From Paralichthys olivaceus (lineage: Eukaryota > Chordata > Actinopteri > Pleuronectiformes > Paralichthyidae), in the NCBI RefSeq assembly GCF_024713975.1, contig NC_091108.1, forward strand, positions 7,609,001 through 7,673,000: DNA of 64,000 nt, read 5' to 3'. The position numbers were made by a program, and so were the translations under genes. Positions within the stretch are counted from its first letter, which is position 1. Each line of letters starts with the position of its first letter. Of this stretch, positions 22,719-35,812 are shown piece by piece. The notes beneath the pieces were generated by a model. It saw only the letters and a list, made by a program, of their open reading frames with translations, did no database searches and had not been told where the DNA came from.

Positions 22719-23616
22719 TACACTATATAGCCAAAAGTATTGGGTCACCTGCCTTAACTCGCATATGAACTTAAGTGACATCTCATTCTTAATCCATAGG
22801 GTTTAATATGACGTCGGTCCACCCTTTGCAGCTATAACAGCTTCAACTCTTCTGGGAAGGCTGTCTACAAGGATTAGGAGTGTCTTCATGGGAATTTTTG
22901 ACCATTCTTCCAGAAGCGTATTTGTGAGGTCAGACACTGATGTTGGACAAGAAGGCCTGGCTCTCAGTCTCCACTCTAATTCATCCCAAAGGTGTTCTAT
23001 CAGGTTGAGATCAGGACTCTGTGCAGGCCAGTCAAGTTAAGTTCATCCACACCAAACTCTCTCATCCATGTCTCTATGGACCTTGTTTTGTGCACTGGTG
23101 CACAGTCATGTTGGAACAGGAAGGGGCCATCCCCAAACTGTTCCCACAAAGTTGTCAAAAGTATTCACTCGCCCATCCAAATGTGTATATAATGTATATA
23201 GTGCACTATATTGCCAAAAGTATCAATATCCGAGTGTTCAGTTTGGGGATGGCCCCTTTCTGTTCCAACATGACTATGCACCAGTGCACAAAACAAGGAT
23301 GAACTTGACTGGCCTGCACAGAGTCCTGGCCGCAACCCGATAGAACACCTTTGGGATGAATTAGAACAGAGACTGAGAGCCAGGCCTTCTTGTCCAACAT
23401 CAGTGTGTGATTTCACAAATACGCTTCTGGAAGAATGGTCAAAAATTCCCATGAAGACACTCCTAATCCTTGTAGACAGCCTTCCCAGAAGAGTTGAAGC
23501 TGTTATTGCTGCAAAGGGTGGACCGACGTCATATTAAACCCCATGGATTAAGAATGAGATGTTACTTCATATGCGAGTCAAGGCAGGTGACCCAATACTT
23601 TTGGCAATATAGTGTA
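22719..23616. mobile_element. Palindromic, decayed Tc1/mariner-like element
   Basis: The left end TACACTATATAGCCAAAAGT and right end ACTTTTGGCAATATAGTGTA are inverted repeats within TA-rich flanks. The two halves are long inverted copies (about 22,730-23,140 on the minus strand, 23,228-23,605 on the plus strand) of the C-terminal part of a Tc1-type transposase. Each can be read in pieces, with QHD near APVH and IEHLWDE-like remnants, but with stops and shifts, so no active enzyme is made. Between the arms lie extra terminal-repeat pieces at 23,155-23,184 and 23,203-23,220, one of them next to CACTCGCCCATCCAAAT, which resembles the other end of the same family. Confidence 0.85.
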
Positions 23617-24478
23617 TATATATATATATGAATCCATACATATATACAAGATAAAAATAAACAGAACACAAATTGAAGATGATATAAAAAGCTGTTTTCA
23701 AATATTTGTTTATTATATATTTGTATGATTATGAATATTATTTAGTTTAGTTGAGAAAATCCCACAGATGAAAAATGTTGACCAATAGATAATATGTCAG
23801 ACGATTTGACTCCAGCTCTACAGGGGACCTCTGTTCACTTTTATCAGATAAATCCGAGGCTAGATTACCGGATGAGAAACTATCAGGGGCCTCAGACCTT
23901 GAGACCTCGATGGGGTCTAAAGATCACAGGTTTACTTAACAGGTATGTCAGAAACAAAAGGGTCTTAGTTATTTGATGACCTGCAAATCTGTTGTGGGAA
24001 TTTAAATCAAATTAAAGCACAATATCAACTAATGTGATCTGTGAATTATTCCGTTTCTTTCAGGGGATCTGTATCAAACTTGACTTGGAGCTTTTTTTGT
24101 GTTTATCAAACCAGTTTACATTCAGGGAACGTGGGGCCATTACTAGTTTGTTGTTGACCTCGGGACTTGAACATGAACTTGGAAGCAGCAGGGTGCACAC
24201 ACAAGGCACAAAGGATTGAAAATAGGTGGTGGTGGGGACATTAGCATTTTTGCCTTGCCTTGAAGCCCTTACATGTTTGTCTGACCTTGAATGAATCTGT
24301 ACATTTCCGATTAGATTTTGTTTATTTTAACAAGGTAAAAATGTTTTTTTTGATATATATAATATTAAAAGTTTAGTTTTCATAGAGGGAAAAAACATCT
24401 TCTCTATATTGACTGACACTAATATTTATTTATCTTTGATATAATAACAACAGCTCAACAATAGTTAACAACAAGTGT
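23617..24478. other. Noncoding AT-rich DNA downstream of aqp1aa
   Basis: No exon or named repeat recognised, apart from a short TA run at its left edge beside the Tc1-like element. Confidence 0.4.
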
Positions 24479-24484
24479 TTTATT
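24479..24484 (-). terminator. Possible aqp1aa polyadenylation signal
   Basis: AATAAA on the minus strand, about 390 bases past the aqp1aa stop codon. It would give a 3' untranslated region of ordinary length. Confidence 0.5.
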
Positions 24485-24869
24485 TACTTAAAAAAGTGAG
24501 AGACATTTCAAGAGTGGACACACAATACACCATCCATCAGAAACAAAAAGTGATACAAGAAAGTAGAAATAAGTATACAAAAAAAGACATGGCTCAACAT
24601 AGAATACTGATATGGGAAATAAATTCAACACACTGCTCCGTCAAGAGTTTCACCACCTCGACTCATGTTCGATCGTCAGTTTGAATACAAATTGTGTGCT
24701 GGGTCAAACAAAGGAGTGAATGACAATGAGACACCAACTGACCCATGACCATAATCCTCATTGGTATTTCAAACATATAGGGCACAACAACACTGGCATC
24801 CTACACTAAATTCAAGAGCTTTTTACAGAAGTATGGACATGTGCTTCGACAGCGAGTGGTCGAGCGGCA

Positions 24870-26773
24870 CTACTTTGACGTCATCTCCACGGTTGTGGTT
24901 TCGTTGCCTCCATTAACGTCGTAGTCGCCCACTGGGCCGCTGACCAGGACCTTCATGCGCTCGGGGAAGTCGTCATATTTGGGGGAGAGCAGGAAGTCGT
25001 AGATGAGAGCTGCTGCGACGCCGCCGCACATCGGCCCCACCCAGTAAACCTAGATTGAGAAAGTTTGATCAATCTCCGGATCAGTATTTGTCAACATGAG
25101 TCATGGACAAATTGTTCTTATCAATGAATTCCATCCCAGTCCAGTTGGGAAGTTTTACAACAATAGAAATACTATAACTGATTAACTTGGGGTGGAAGGT
25201 AAAGGAGTTATCTGTCTGTTATGGAATTTTTCATGTTATTTAAGCTTGACATAGTCTGATGTGCGTACAGAAAAATGTGAGGCATGCGTAAAAAGCTTGT
25301 GCACTCTCCTCTTTGACTTACCCAGTGGTTATCAAAATTGTTCAGGATCAAAGCCGGACCAAAGGAGCGAGCGGGATTGATTCCACAGCCTGTGTAGCTG
25401 ATCTGTAATTAACAACAAAGAGACAACATGAGCGGGTGTCTCCAGTCAACCGCTCTGGTGTTGAAATCGAGACTTTCAGGCGTGAGGGGGCATTATCTCA
25501 AACAACACAGAGCACCACCATGTCTGCTGCTGGTTTACATGGCTCAAGCTGAAGCTGGATAAACAAAATACTGCTTTAGTTGGGTTGGATGTAAGGTGCA
25601 ACTCACAGCTGCCAAGTGTCCCAGGCAGACCGAGAGACCAATGGCCAAGGGTGCAGAGCCGGTGACATCACGCCGCCTTTTATCAGTGACTGCAATGACA
25701 CACAGCACCAGCTGGAAGGTTGCCAGCAGCTCGATGCCCACGCCTTGGCTGGGAGTAACGCCGTTGAGCTGCGAGAGTCAGAGAGGAATCCAAAAACAAC
25801 AAGGGTCTGTCAGTGCGTGTCAGTTTAGATTGATCATTTCCTACCACGGCCATTTCCCACTTATAGCGGCCGCAGGCAGTAATTTGGCATAGAGGGCGAG
25901 ACAGCTCATTCATTTTTCATTTGTGCAACATTGTTATTCAGTATAAATTAGCTCTAGTGCCCCATGTTTATGTGAGTGTGTGTGTGTGTGTGTGTGTGGT
26001 GTGGAGCAGTGTAACCACAGAGGGAGGATCTCTCAACAGAATTTAGCTTTTCAGTAAGAAGATGACTGATATAACTTATAACGAAAGTAATGCATATGGG
26101 ATTTAGTGTGCAACACATCAAATTTACCAAAACAGCTGAGGAGAAATGTCCCACTGTTGACACTACACGTTTTTGCTTGCAAATTCTTAAAGCTGCAGCA
26201 GTGTGGTGTGTCATCACTATCCAATAACAAGCAATGACAGAATGTCCAAAGAACAACACAAACTAATTGTTCTAATTAAAGCGCTGACAAAAGTTTCAAC
26301 TTTAACCTGAAATTTTCATGTTGCATCACATTTCTGAGCAGTGATGTTCCAGAGCTCCACATGTGATCACATGTTCTGTCAACAGCAACATCATGAAAGC
26401 TTTTACTCACAGCGTTGAGCCCCAGTCTATCATTGATACTTGGACGTGCTCCGTACACGATGCCACAGGCCAGAGCCGAACCCAGCATCTGGGCCACAAT
26501 GTACATGACGGCCTTTAACACGCTGATCTGGCAGCTGGCGAGCATCCCGAGAGTGACCGCAGGATTCAGGTGGGCTCCGCTGATGTGGCCTAAACTCTGG
26601 GCCAGCGTGGCGATGGCCAGTCCAAAGGCCAGCGATACCTTCACCTCCTGGTCTGGGCTGGTGTTATTCTCGTTCCCGATGGCCGAGGCGATGCTGAGGA
26701 AAATGAAAAGGGTCATGCCGACCAGTTCGGCCAGGACGGCCCTCCAGAAGTCTTTGCTCTTGAACTCTCTCAT
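24870..26773 (-). CDS. aqp1aa: Aquaporin-1aa water channel (first gene of the cluster), 4 exons
   Basis: Plasma-membrane water channel, the teleost co-orthologue closest to tetrapod AQP1. Exons: 26773-26411, 25768-25607, 25402-25322 (81 bp), 25049-24870; 786 nt, 261 aa, in frame with GT-AG ends. The N-terminus [20 protein letters not shown] is strongly AQP1-like. First NPA at 70-72 ([11 protein letters not shown]), second at 184-186 ([12 protein letters not shown]). The water filter F50, H172, C181, R187 is complete. Loop A has NENNTS, with N-glycosylation sites at 36-39. The C-tail ([34 protein letters not shown]) has the acidic, Tyr-Asp-rich look of AQP1 tails. A TATA box lies 80 bases upstream. 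It sits 5.5 kb from the next aquaporin, with repeat-rich DNA between. Confidence 0.96.
25976..25999. repeat. GT microsatellite in aqp1aa intron 1
   Basis: Simple (GT)n run in the intron between exons 1 and 2 of aqp1aa. Confidence 0.9.
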
Positions 26774-26852
26774 GATGGTGGATGTGTGGCTCTGGGTTTG
26801 AGCTGGTCCTCTCTAAAGTGTCTTGTACTCACAAACAACAGCAACAAGCTGC

Positions 26853-26892
26853 ATATATAAGGCCTGGGCTGATAATGGTCAGTGGGCGGGCT
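26853..26892 (-). promoter_or_regulatory. aqp1aa core promoter: TATA box and GC box
   Basis: Read on the minus strand, TTATATAT at 26860-26853 forms a TATA box 80 bases before the start codon. A GC/KLF-type box (GGGCGGGC on the plus strand, 26884-26891) lies about 25 bases upstream of it. Transcription would begin near 26825-26830. Confidence 0.65.
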
Positions 26893-28359
26893 TTTAAAAA
26901 AACTGAAAGAGAGGGCCACACTGAATTAATGAGAAATCCAAAAGACTGGTCTCTTGCTTCCCTCCCTCTGTTCCCTCACCCTCCCTCCTCCTCTCTCTGT
27001 CCTCCAGCCCCTCTCCCACTAACTTCATGTGCACCACTTTCTGGTCTTTGGACTTTTGTTAGTCAAAGAACTTGGTCTTAAAATAGCTGCAACCAAAGGT
27101 ACATAATTCATTTTTTTTCAGTTGGAACATTTTTGTACTCCAAGTAAAGCATTTTAAATCTAATTTGTCCAAATGTTTTTGTGGTTTAGCTGTAAAAAAA
27201 AAAAAAAAAAAAAAGATTTCAAACAACTTGATGTAAAAATGTTTCTTTTGCCGCCGTGGACTTAATTACACCACGGATCGCCGACAACACATAAAGGAGA
27301 GCCAGAAAGAAGCCAGACAACTCCCAAGTAATCATTTCAGGTCTCACCCTTCCTTACACTGAAAAGGTTTAACAAGACCACCCAAATGACATCTCACATG
27401 TCGGGGACACACTTTGGCACAAAGAAAAGGGTTGAACGTATAAAAAAGGAATGGAAACAAATAATCTGTTTTTAAAATTGTCATAAAATGGAATTTGTAA
27501 CTTTAAAATGAGCAAAATGGAAACTTGATGGCAACATTTTCAAGAACTATAATAAAATATGTAGAATGTGATAAATTAAAGAACACTATTGTTCTTTAAT
27601 GAGCGAAAAGAGTATGTTTTAGAAATGGGACACATTTCCTATAATGCAACAATAACTTATGATCTGAAGGGATGTTTGCTAAATAAATATTAAGATGTTC
27701 TACTGAGTGAACATTTGGCAGCGGAGTAAAACATCAACTCTGAGAAATGAGCCGCCTGCTCCACCTGGCCCTCGACTCAAGGGAGTGTGACAGCAAACAG
27801 CAGATGGGCCACTGCAGAACATGCCCTCTGTCACTACTGTGAGTGTTGTACATGTATATCTGTGATCATTTATCACAACAGTGAGGTTATACTTTAACTC
27901 AAGTGTCGGATTCAGCTCAAATAAAACACAGTTAGCCGAATATAATTTCCTTTGGTGTCGATCATAGTTATAAACAGTTTTTATTGTGTCATTGTAACAC
28001 ATACTTAACTGTGCAGCATCATGAGACAAAGTGTTCTGTCCTTAAAGAAATTTACGACCTTATAATAATTAACTGTGCCAGTTTTTACTCTACGAACTCA
28101 TTGGGCTCATATTTGGCTCGTTCCTGCTTGTGCCATTGACGTGGACACGTTGCAAAATTTCTCAGTGACTAATCCTTAGATGTTCCCTATGCTATGTTCA
28201 AACTTCCTTTTTCAAATTCACATACGTAAGTTATATATTTTTCACTGACGAGTTTGGAGCATTATCATCACTTCACTCATGTCATATAACTGATGCAATT
28301 TAGTTCCTCATATTATCCAAAATTTAATATATGCCTTTACCTATTATGTATGTCTACCT

Positions 28360-28430
28360 TAATTTAATTTAAATTAATTTAATTTAAACGCTTTAAATTA
28401 ATTTAATTTAAACGCTTTAAATTATATTAC
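28360..28430. repeat. Short AT-rich tandem repeat, unit about 24 bp
   Basis: The unit AATTTAATTTAAACGCTTTA, plus AATT, occurs twice with a partial third copy before it; each full unit holds ACGCTTTAAATT. Confidence 0.8.
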
Positions 28431-29499
28431 ATTTTGTATCTTAGACCAAATCAGCAAAAATGAAATAATATACCTGTTCTGAGGGATTATTTCAAGCTCA
28501 GTTTTATTTTCGTATGTTCCTTTAGTGTGTGTTGCTGCACAGCTACAGGATGTAGATAAGGACCATATGTCAGTAAGTAATAATGGCATATCCTCTTCAC
28601 TCCTGCACGAAATACAGTTTCATTTAAACAAACCCTGAATTGTACCAAAAACACTTAATGAGAAGTTAAATGCATGGATTTAAAATGATGATAATAAAGT
28701 AAAAGTGTAATAAAGTATTTGTTTGCAGCAGGACCCCCCCCTGCAGAGGTATTGTGGAGTTATTAGTGCTGGTGCTTAAACATATCTGATATAATTGATA
28801 ATGAAGTTATGTGTGGATGTGTGGTAGTGAACAGGAAGCATTTTATTGGTACAACAATAAAAGGAAATGTAATACTATTTTTGTGGCATTAATTAAAAGA
28901 CAATAAAAATATTTTCCCTGCATGTTAACCCCGACCAGAGCATGCTTGAAATCAAGGAAAGTACGAGATTAACTAGATTAGGTGCCAGATTATCCTACTT
29001 AGTTATGTTCACCTTGTTTTAGACCTTAAGTAACTAACTCAGTTAAGTTGTTAGGATGACAATAATTAGAGGGCTGACTCAATCGAGTAACCAACTAGCG
29101 AGGCACGATGCAACGCCTCTAATCTCTTTGCAGTGACACAAACTGTAATTATTCAATGCATATTTTGTTCCTGGTCTTCTCTCGTATACCTGATGTGAAA
29201 CACCTATTTTTGACTCATTGGATCTGAAGTAAAAGAGTAGCAGGAGCAAAATGTTCCAGGACAGGTTTGCCCTGAGGACTAAGTCAAGAGTTAGTAGCAT
29301 AACGGAAACACATGATAAAGTGTGGGTGTGCAAGAGTGGTGAAAGTCTGGTATGCACATGGTACATGAGGAGTACACTGCACAATCAGCTCAGACAGAAA
29401 CGAGTTAAAGGTTTTGGAGACATAGAGTAAACTGTGAAGACTGGCAACACTTACCCCCCAACAAACAGGGAAAAAACAAACCCTGATCATTCAACGTTA

Positions 29500-29705
29500 T
29501 GAAGATAAGATGAGATAAAATGAGATAAAAAGAGATAAGATTGGATTCTCCTTTATTAGTCCCACTTCGAGAGTGAAAATAGAAACATCAGTAAAGCTAA
29601 TAAACAAGTAAACATTAAATATAAACAAATAATGTAAACAGAATCTATTCAATCTAACTGAATTGCACAGATACAAAATGAGTATTGCACAGTTAAATAA
29701 AGTTA
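29500..29705. repeat. LINE-tail-like dispersed repeat with GATAA-type simple repeat
   Basis: Starts with AAGATAAGATGAGATAAAAT units, then TCTCCTTTATTAGTCCCAC and an A-rich run with ATTGCACAG words. This order (GATAA repeats, CTTTATTAGTCCCAC, then A-rich) is that of common fish retroposon tails. Confidence 0.6.
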
Positions 29706-30844
29706 AATCCAAGTCCTATTTACTGATTCACAGTTTCTAATATTTCCATAGGACATTGTGAGGATGCTCAGTGAGCAGCTCCAGGAGAACCAGGGAGGGT
29801 TGATGGCACAGCTGAGAGTAGTTGACCAATTACTCTCTCTGGACTAAAAAGGCAGCAGCAGAGCTGGTGACACACGAGGAACACACAGGGTGAGAGACAC
29901 TGAGAGACACTGAGAAACAGAGCTGCAAAGCCAAGGTGCCAGCTGAAGTAGCCGGCAAGTTTAAGTAGGGTTCAGTTTATGTTTTCACCTGTGTGGACAG
30001 AATAAAAGATGCTGAAAAGCAACACCTTTGTCTCTGGCTGTGTGTGGGAGACCCCGGTGACATCGTCGTATTCCACAGAGATCAAATCAAGTTAAGTAAC
30101 TAAAGATTCTGTTTTCACCTCAGTTACGGTTAACGATTGACAAATCTTTCACAGTTTACAGTTTTTATTGATATCTCTACATCTTATCCGACTCTGAAAC
30201 CGCTCCTGCATTGTCTCTGCTTACATTTTCTCCAAAACAAACCTCTGAAGGGACGACACATCAGATTGAATTGTGAGGTGCTGGGACTACTATTAAAAGG
30301 AATGTGGAGAATGCTTAAAAACACACAAAGTATAAACACTTGTATGTGTGATTTATGTAAGAGGTGAAATAAACGCTCAGAAAACCTTTAAAAATCTCCA
30401 GCTAATGGAGCCCGCTGCTATATCCAGAGCAGAAGGTAAATGTCAAGGGGAGGGGAAGGTCATGGTGGGCTTGATAATCACATGACAAGTTTGTTTGGTA
30501 TTTGAGTTCAAAGGTGAAATATAAAGAAACATAGGCAGAGGTGGCTGCTGTTACACCATCATCCAACCATGCATGCAGACCAACCATGCATGCAAAGTGA
30601 AACTGTCTCTCACCTTGGGTCAAATCATTTTTTCAGAACGGTATGTGTGTGTATTCAAGAGGAACTGTTTCCTATTCAAAACCTAAATGGTTGCAGAGAT
30701 GCACCAGAGCACCAGTTTTATTAAGATAAGAGAAAACACAGAGAAGCTGTATGTAAAAATTGAAAGACGAGAGAATAGCAAAATTTCAATCGTGACATAA
30801 AACAGTGAAAAACTGATAAATTGTGGGATTGTTTAGATTTATTA

Positions 30845-31010
30845 TATCTGCTGTGATTAGCAATCAGGAAGGTTCCTTGTTCAAATCCTGGTTCGGATGG
30901 CTCAGCAAATAACAAAACAAGTCATGAGAGAGAACATGGAATATGTGTCTTCATGGGTCCTCCAGCTTCATCCCACAATCCAAAGACATTGACAAATGTT
31001 AATTTTGAAC
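30845..31010 (+). repeat. SINE-like repeat, family C, head portion
   Basis: GAAGGTTCCTTGTTCAAATC resembles a tRNA B-box (GTTCAAATCC), followed by CTTCATGGGTCCTCCAGCTT and CCCACAATCCAAAGACATTG, in the order found in an abundant fish repeat. It is decayed. The tail portion of probably the same family is seen in reverse at 50765-50935. Confidence 0.6.
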
Positions 31011-34000
31011 TAACTTTAAGCCCCTCCTTCGGCACCCTGAAATAAAAACCAATAAATCTGATGTATGGATGGAGACGTCAACAATTAGTGATCTGGGCAA
31101 AAGGACACAGACAGAAAAGCAGGCAAGTGCAACTCGAATGGTAAATCTGATGAAGGCACAGAACAACAACAGGAGTCCACAGCACGGGCTGCATGAAGGA
31201 CAACACACAGAAACATGATATGACCTGGATGTTGGCAGGTTGAACAGGCGGGTTTAAATATCTGCTGAATAACTGGGTGGATGAAAGAAGGGGAGGAAGA
31301 AAAGTCAGAATGAGAGTTGATAAAAGTTTAGACTGTAGATGAAAAGGACTGAGAGGCAGAAAGATGATCAAAATGAACCGGACTGGTGTCTTGTGACATC
31401 TGCTTAAAGCTATTTGTAATTGGTTGTAATTATTTAAGGCCACAGCAATAAAACAAAACAAATTAAGAGTCATAATTTCTTCATGGTTTTATCCAACAAC
31501 AATGCAGTGAAAATGAGAATTAAAGCGTAAACATGCTCAGGGTGTTTGTCGGGAATACTGTGGGTTGGTGGTTGAACAAACAGACTGAAAGGTTAAAAGG
31601 TTGTGGAGCGCGGACAACACAGAAATCCGATGACCCGCAAAACCGCCTGTGACAGTTAGAAACTCATTTTACTAATTGCTCAAACTTATCTAATTGCAGT
31701 TTGGTCACAAGGTATTTTGGGGGGAAGGGGGAAAAACAATCTCAAAATAGATATGGCACGAACATATAGTTTTTTTGTTAAGATCAGAACAGAAATTAGA
31801 AATCAGTCGCTGATGAGGTAGACGAATTTGTTCCTGAACAGATGTTTTGATGGCCGGGACACCGAGAGGTCATTCTTCACACTGACAAGAAGAGGAATTC
31901 AGCGACAAGCGTGTGAAAGCGAACAGAGACAAAAGAGCCAAATGACCAATCAAACAGTTTGCCAGGGCTCAGATTCCTCCCCATATGTGTGTGTCCGTCA
32001 TTGTGCACTGCCCCGAAAAAAACCCAGATACACACACACACATACACACCGATCATCACACCCCTGCATACTGAAATTATCACCGGTGAGCAGCTTCCTT
32101 CAAAGGCTTCCATTCAACCCCAGGAGACAGTAGCATTAGCTAGCAAATCACAGTCATGAGACTAATGCTGCTTAAAGAGTTCGGGTCAGCGAGCTGTTGA
32201 GCCTCAGTATGTTCGGTTATGCCACAAAAATGAAGCATCTCAAAATAAAGCGGCTGAAATTAGCCTATTATCCACTCATTATTCCCCATTGTTGGTGATT
32301 TACACAAAAGAATCACCAGAAAAAGATAAGGTTTCTCAGGCGTGCTGCATTCAATGAGCTATTTTTAACATCTTGCTTCTTTTTTTTTTTTTTGCCTTGT
32401 GGCTGATCCAATCTTCTCAATGTGGGGGCGAAACAGCCTTGAGTCCAGAGGTTGTTTGCAGCAACAGGTGAGTTATGACAGACCAGACATTTCCTGCCAC
32501 CTCCTGCTTTTATTTGTTTATAAAATATCCAAGGTGCAAGTCTGGGGTGGCTCTTTCAGGATAGGAAACATTAGCAGGTCTAATGCCGCTTTAATGGTTT
32601 TTGGCTTATCTGACTTCCTCAGTGAGAGCGTAATTAGTGAGTTATAAGGTGAAAGTGTTTATTTTTTGCAACAGCCAAGATGGGATATCCTCTTATTCTG
32701 TATGTGAACAGTAGTTAATTTGTACGGCCCCTCCACATCATGGATCATGGGTTTTCGGCAGGTCTTCATTACGTGGCTGTGTTTGGGCCAACTGTGCAGA
32801 TCTGCTGATTTGGTGCAGCAGCTGCGTGAAGACATAAACATATTATAACTCATTCCAACACCTGGGTTGAGTTGTTATCGTCGTTATCTGTGCAAAGCAG
32901 AGGCATGGAAACCTCTTCAGGGCACAAAATGAGCTCCCACTGAGTAACAATAGTTTCAACAGCTTCAAAGTGTCTTATCTGTGGTGGGTTCATATAACTT
33001 TAACCATTAACTGATTAGTCTTTGAGAGGATTGTGTCCTCACTGGATGAAACACAGATTCTTCAGCTCTTGAAATGAAGCAGACTGATCCAAACCATCTT
33101 GTTTGATTATTTTTGGAGATTGGCTGCATCAGTTGGTTGATGCTTCTATCTGTCCATCTCAAAAGAGATTTATAGTTCCACTCCGTCTGTTTTCTTGAGA
33201 CTGGCAGACTTGAAAACACATCAGGGGCCTTTTATTAGAGGGGATCAGTTCCCCTCAATTGTTACGTGTGACTCCTGGCTCTTTGCCTATTTATTACCAT
33301 TGTAAAGCCCCTTGCCTGTGTCCCTCACCTCTACAAAACCAACACAAAAACATTTCTGAAAAGCTTAGTCAGGGGTCTGCGATGCCATGACAACAGCTCC
33401 AACATCATAGACTCCTTCCCGCTTCGTGAACCACATCATGTTTTCTACGCATCTCTGTGGTGAGATCACCAAGGAGACCCTGCTGACTCACCCCATTAGG
33501 ATTTTGGGGGAGTTCAGAGGCTCACTCCTGAGAAGCGGTGGTTGCCAATAGGAAAACTGTGACATGAAGGTGATCACTATACATTTCTTAAATGAGAAAC
33601 TTGATATCATGAAACTTCACGTGTTTAAATAAATTGACTATGTGATGAATCAATGGCAGTAATGATAGAAGTTTACTCTTTATACTGCTTGAAATGCAAA
33701 ATACAAGAATTCAAGTCTCCGGATAAAAATGTTTTTTCTCCTCTAGATAACATTCAACTTTATTATGTCTTTATGACAAGCGGACACCGTGGATGCTTTG
33801 GGATAACATTAACTATCTGGTCTGAAAACAAGTAAATAAAATAATAAAATGCAAAGTGAAGGCTGATAAGGATGGACTTCATACTGCTGTCAAGCTCATC
33901 TCTGCATGTCCCAATAGAGAGAGTGATAAACTATTATCCCCAAAGGGCCTCATGATAGTAAATGGGTCTGATGCCTTTGTGTTTACTTACATTCCTTGTC

Positions 34001-35429
34001 ATGTGACAATCGGAAGGGAAGGGCTGAGGTTGGACATTTTTTCCATTGATTTATAAGGTTGATTTATGAGGCATTGCATTCCACATTTCAAAATTGAAAT
34101 CCAAACATCTTACTTACATTGTCACATTCATTTAGAGAAGCATTAATTGATTCTGGACACTTTTATAAGTCTTATATATTATCACAAAACAGAATTATAA
34201 CATTATAAATGGTGAACCAGTTAGCAAATCTATTTGTTTTTTAAGCTACAGACAAGGAGAAGCATTAGCATTCATTTGGATTCATGTTTTTCCCACTCGT
34301 AAGTCTAATATTCTCTCTCCTTTAGGCTCCTCAGCTTTTGATAGAGCTGGAAACACAAAGTTGATGAGAGCAGTGAAAGTGAGCCAAGACAGTAAAGCTG
34401 TGGACCCGTAACTAAAAGAAAAACAATCCGCCGACAGAGGCTAAACTGCACACCAAAGAGTGAATTGAACCTTATCTGGGAATTTGTTGTTTACATTCAT
34501 AATTCATATTAAAACATTGACTAGAACAGATTTAAAGTAATTTGCTCTTTTGATACTCACACAATAACCCTCATGTGTGTAGAAATAATAATTTATATCT
34601 AATTTTGAGCACCTTGGAAATAGACTTGAACCTACAACTGCATTAGGTCTGGCACTGAGCTTGGGCAGGGACAACAGATTTAGTTTGAGGAATTTACAAA
34701 ATTTATGTCATATAAAAGAGCGAAATGTAAAGAGTTAGGGTTGGGGATAATAGTTAAGTTTAGTATTAGTTAGTACATTGTAAATTGTGGAAAAGGCTTC
34801 TCCCTTGTCACGGTGAGATTCTCTATTTACTGCTCACAGTAAATCTTAGCAGTGGATGATTTATTCATTATTTATTACTTCAAGCCAAAAGTGTAAGTGC
34901 TTAAGATAAGAGATTAGAGAAACCGATGGTACCAGTGTATGAGCTGAGTTATTTCATTCTATTAAGTAATATCAGGTAATTATCCTTCACATATCTGCAT
35001 GTTACAGTCGTACTCACTGAGATGAAACTATTCTGTGATAACTATAAATAAAACTCCCGACTGAGTGCTTCCTAATAAAAGCTCAACAGTAAAAGCATCA
35101 CATGGCCGAAATAATCTGAATAAAACACAGAGACATTTTTTCACAACTAAACTGAAAGCTGACTGTGATGCGTCACCTGCAGAACGAGATCATGAGCGTG
35201 TCATCTCAAGTTTAAAGTTTTCTTGATTCAACAAAGTCAAATACCACGGATCACAACCGGAGTTAATACTGAGGCTAGAAATCAGTATACGAGAATTAAA
35301 TTGTTATAATTTTTTAACTGGAATACATTGAAATTAGGAACATTATCATACATGTAACAGAAGAGTTTCTATATCTTTCCTAAAAGCTACCAACTACATC
35401 AACATGATCAGCACATTGCTGAGACCCCG

Positions 35430-35812
35430 TAAAGACAAGTATGGTACTGTATGGTAATGTATACCCTATTGTTTCATATCCTATATTACTGTACTGTGTC
35501 GTACTGTAGTGTATCATATTGTGTTGTATCGCACTGTATCGTATTCCATTGTATTGTTTCGTACCGTACTGCATCATATCGTACTGTACCCTTTCATATT
35601 GTATCGTATCGTTTTGTAACTTATCGTGTCATACTGTGTCATACCCTACCTTACCCTATCATAGCGTACCGTATCTCACTGCATCGTATCGTACTGCACC
35701 GCACCCTATCATATCGTATTATACCGTATCGTATCTTACTGTATCGTGTCATACTGTCGCTTCGTGGGATACATTATCATACATATCGTTTAGTACTGTA
35801 TTGCATCTTATC
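35430..35812. repeat. Degenerate pentanucleotide array (TATCG/TACTG type)
   Basis: About 380 bases of units such as TATCG, TACTG, TACCG and TATTG. Because the unit is not a multiple of three, translation gives a repeating 15-base pattern rich in Ser, Tyr, Cys, His and Ile in several frames, which explains the 211- and 102-codon open frames here. They are not genes. Confidence 0.92.

Larger units (their letters stand above)
26893..35430. other. Intergenic DNA upstream of the aquaporin cluster, first part
   Basis: No exon recognised on either strand. Contains an A homopolymer at about 27194-27214, a small perfect hairpin at 27575-27600 (ATTAAAGAAC and its complement around a six-base loop), a 24-bp tandem repeat (28360-28430) and retroposon pieces listed separately. 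Otherwise AT-rich unique-looking DNA. Confidence 0.45.

Noticed and set aside
22992..23452. Several overlapping open frames of 64-95 codons on both strands
   Set aside because: They are out-of-frame readings and remnants of the two inverted transposase halves.
27575..27600. Ten-base perfect AT-rich hairpin
   Set aside because: Short and AT-rich, expected by chance in a region of this size; kept only as a note.
31078..31473. A 131-codon minus-strand open frame
   Set aside because: Low-complexity Leu/Phe/Ser/Pro composition typical of AG-rich noncoding DNA read backwards; no family resemblance.
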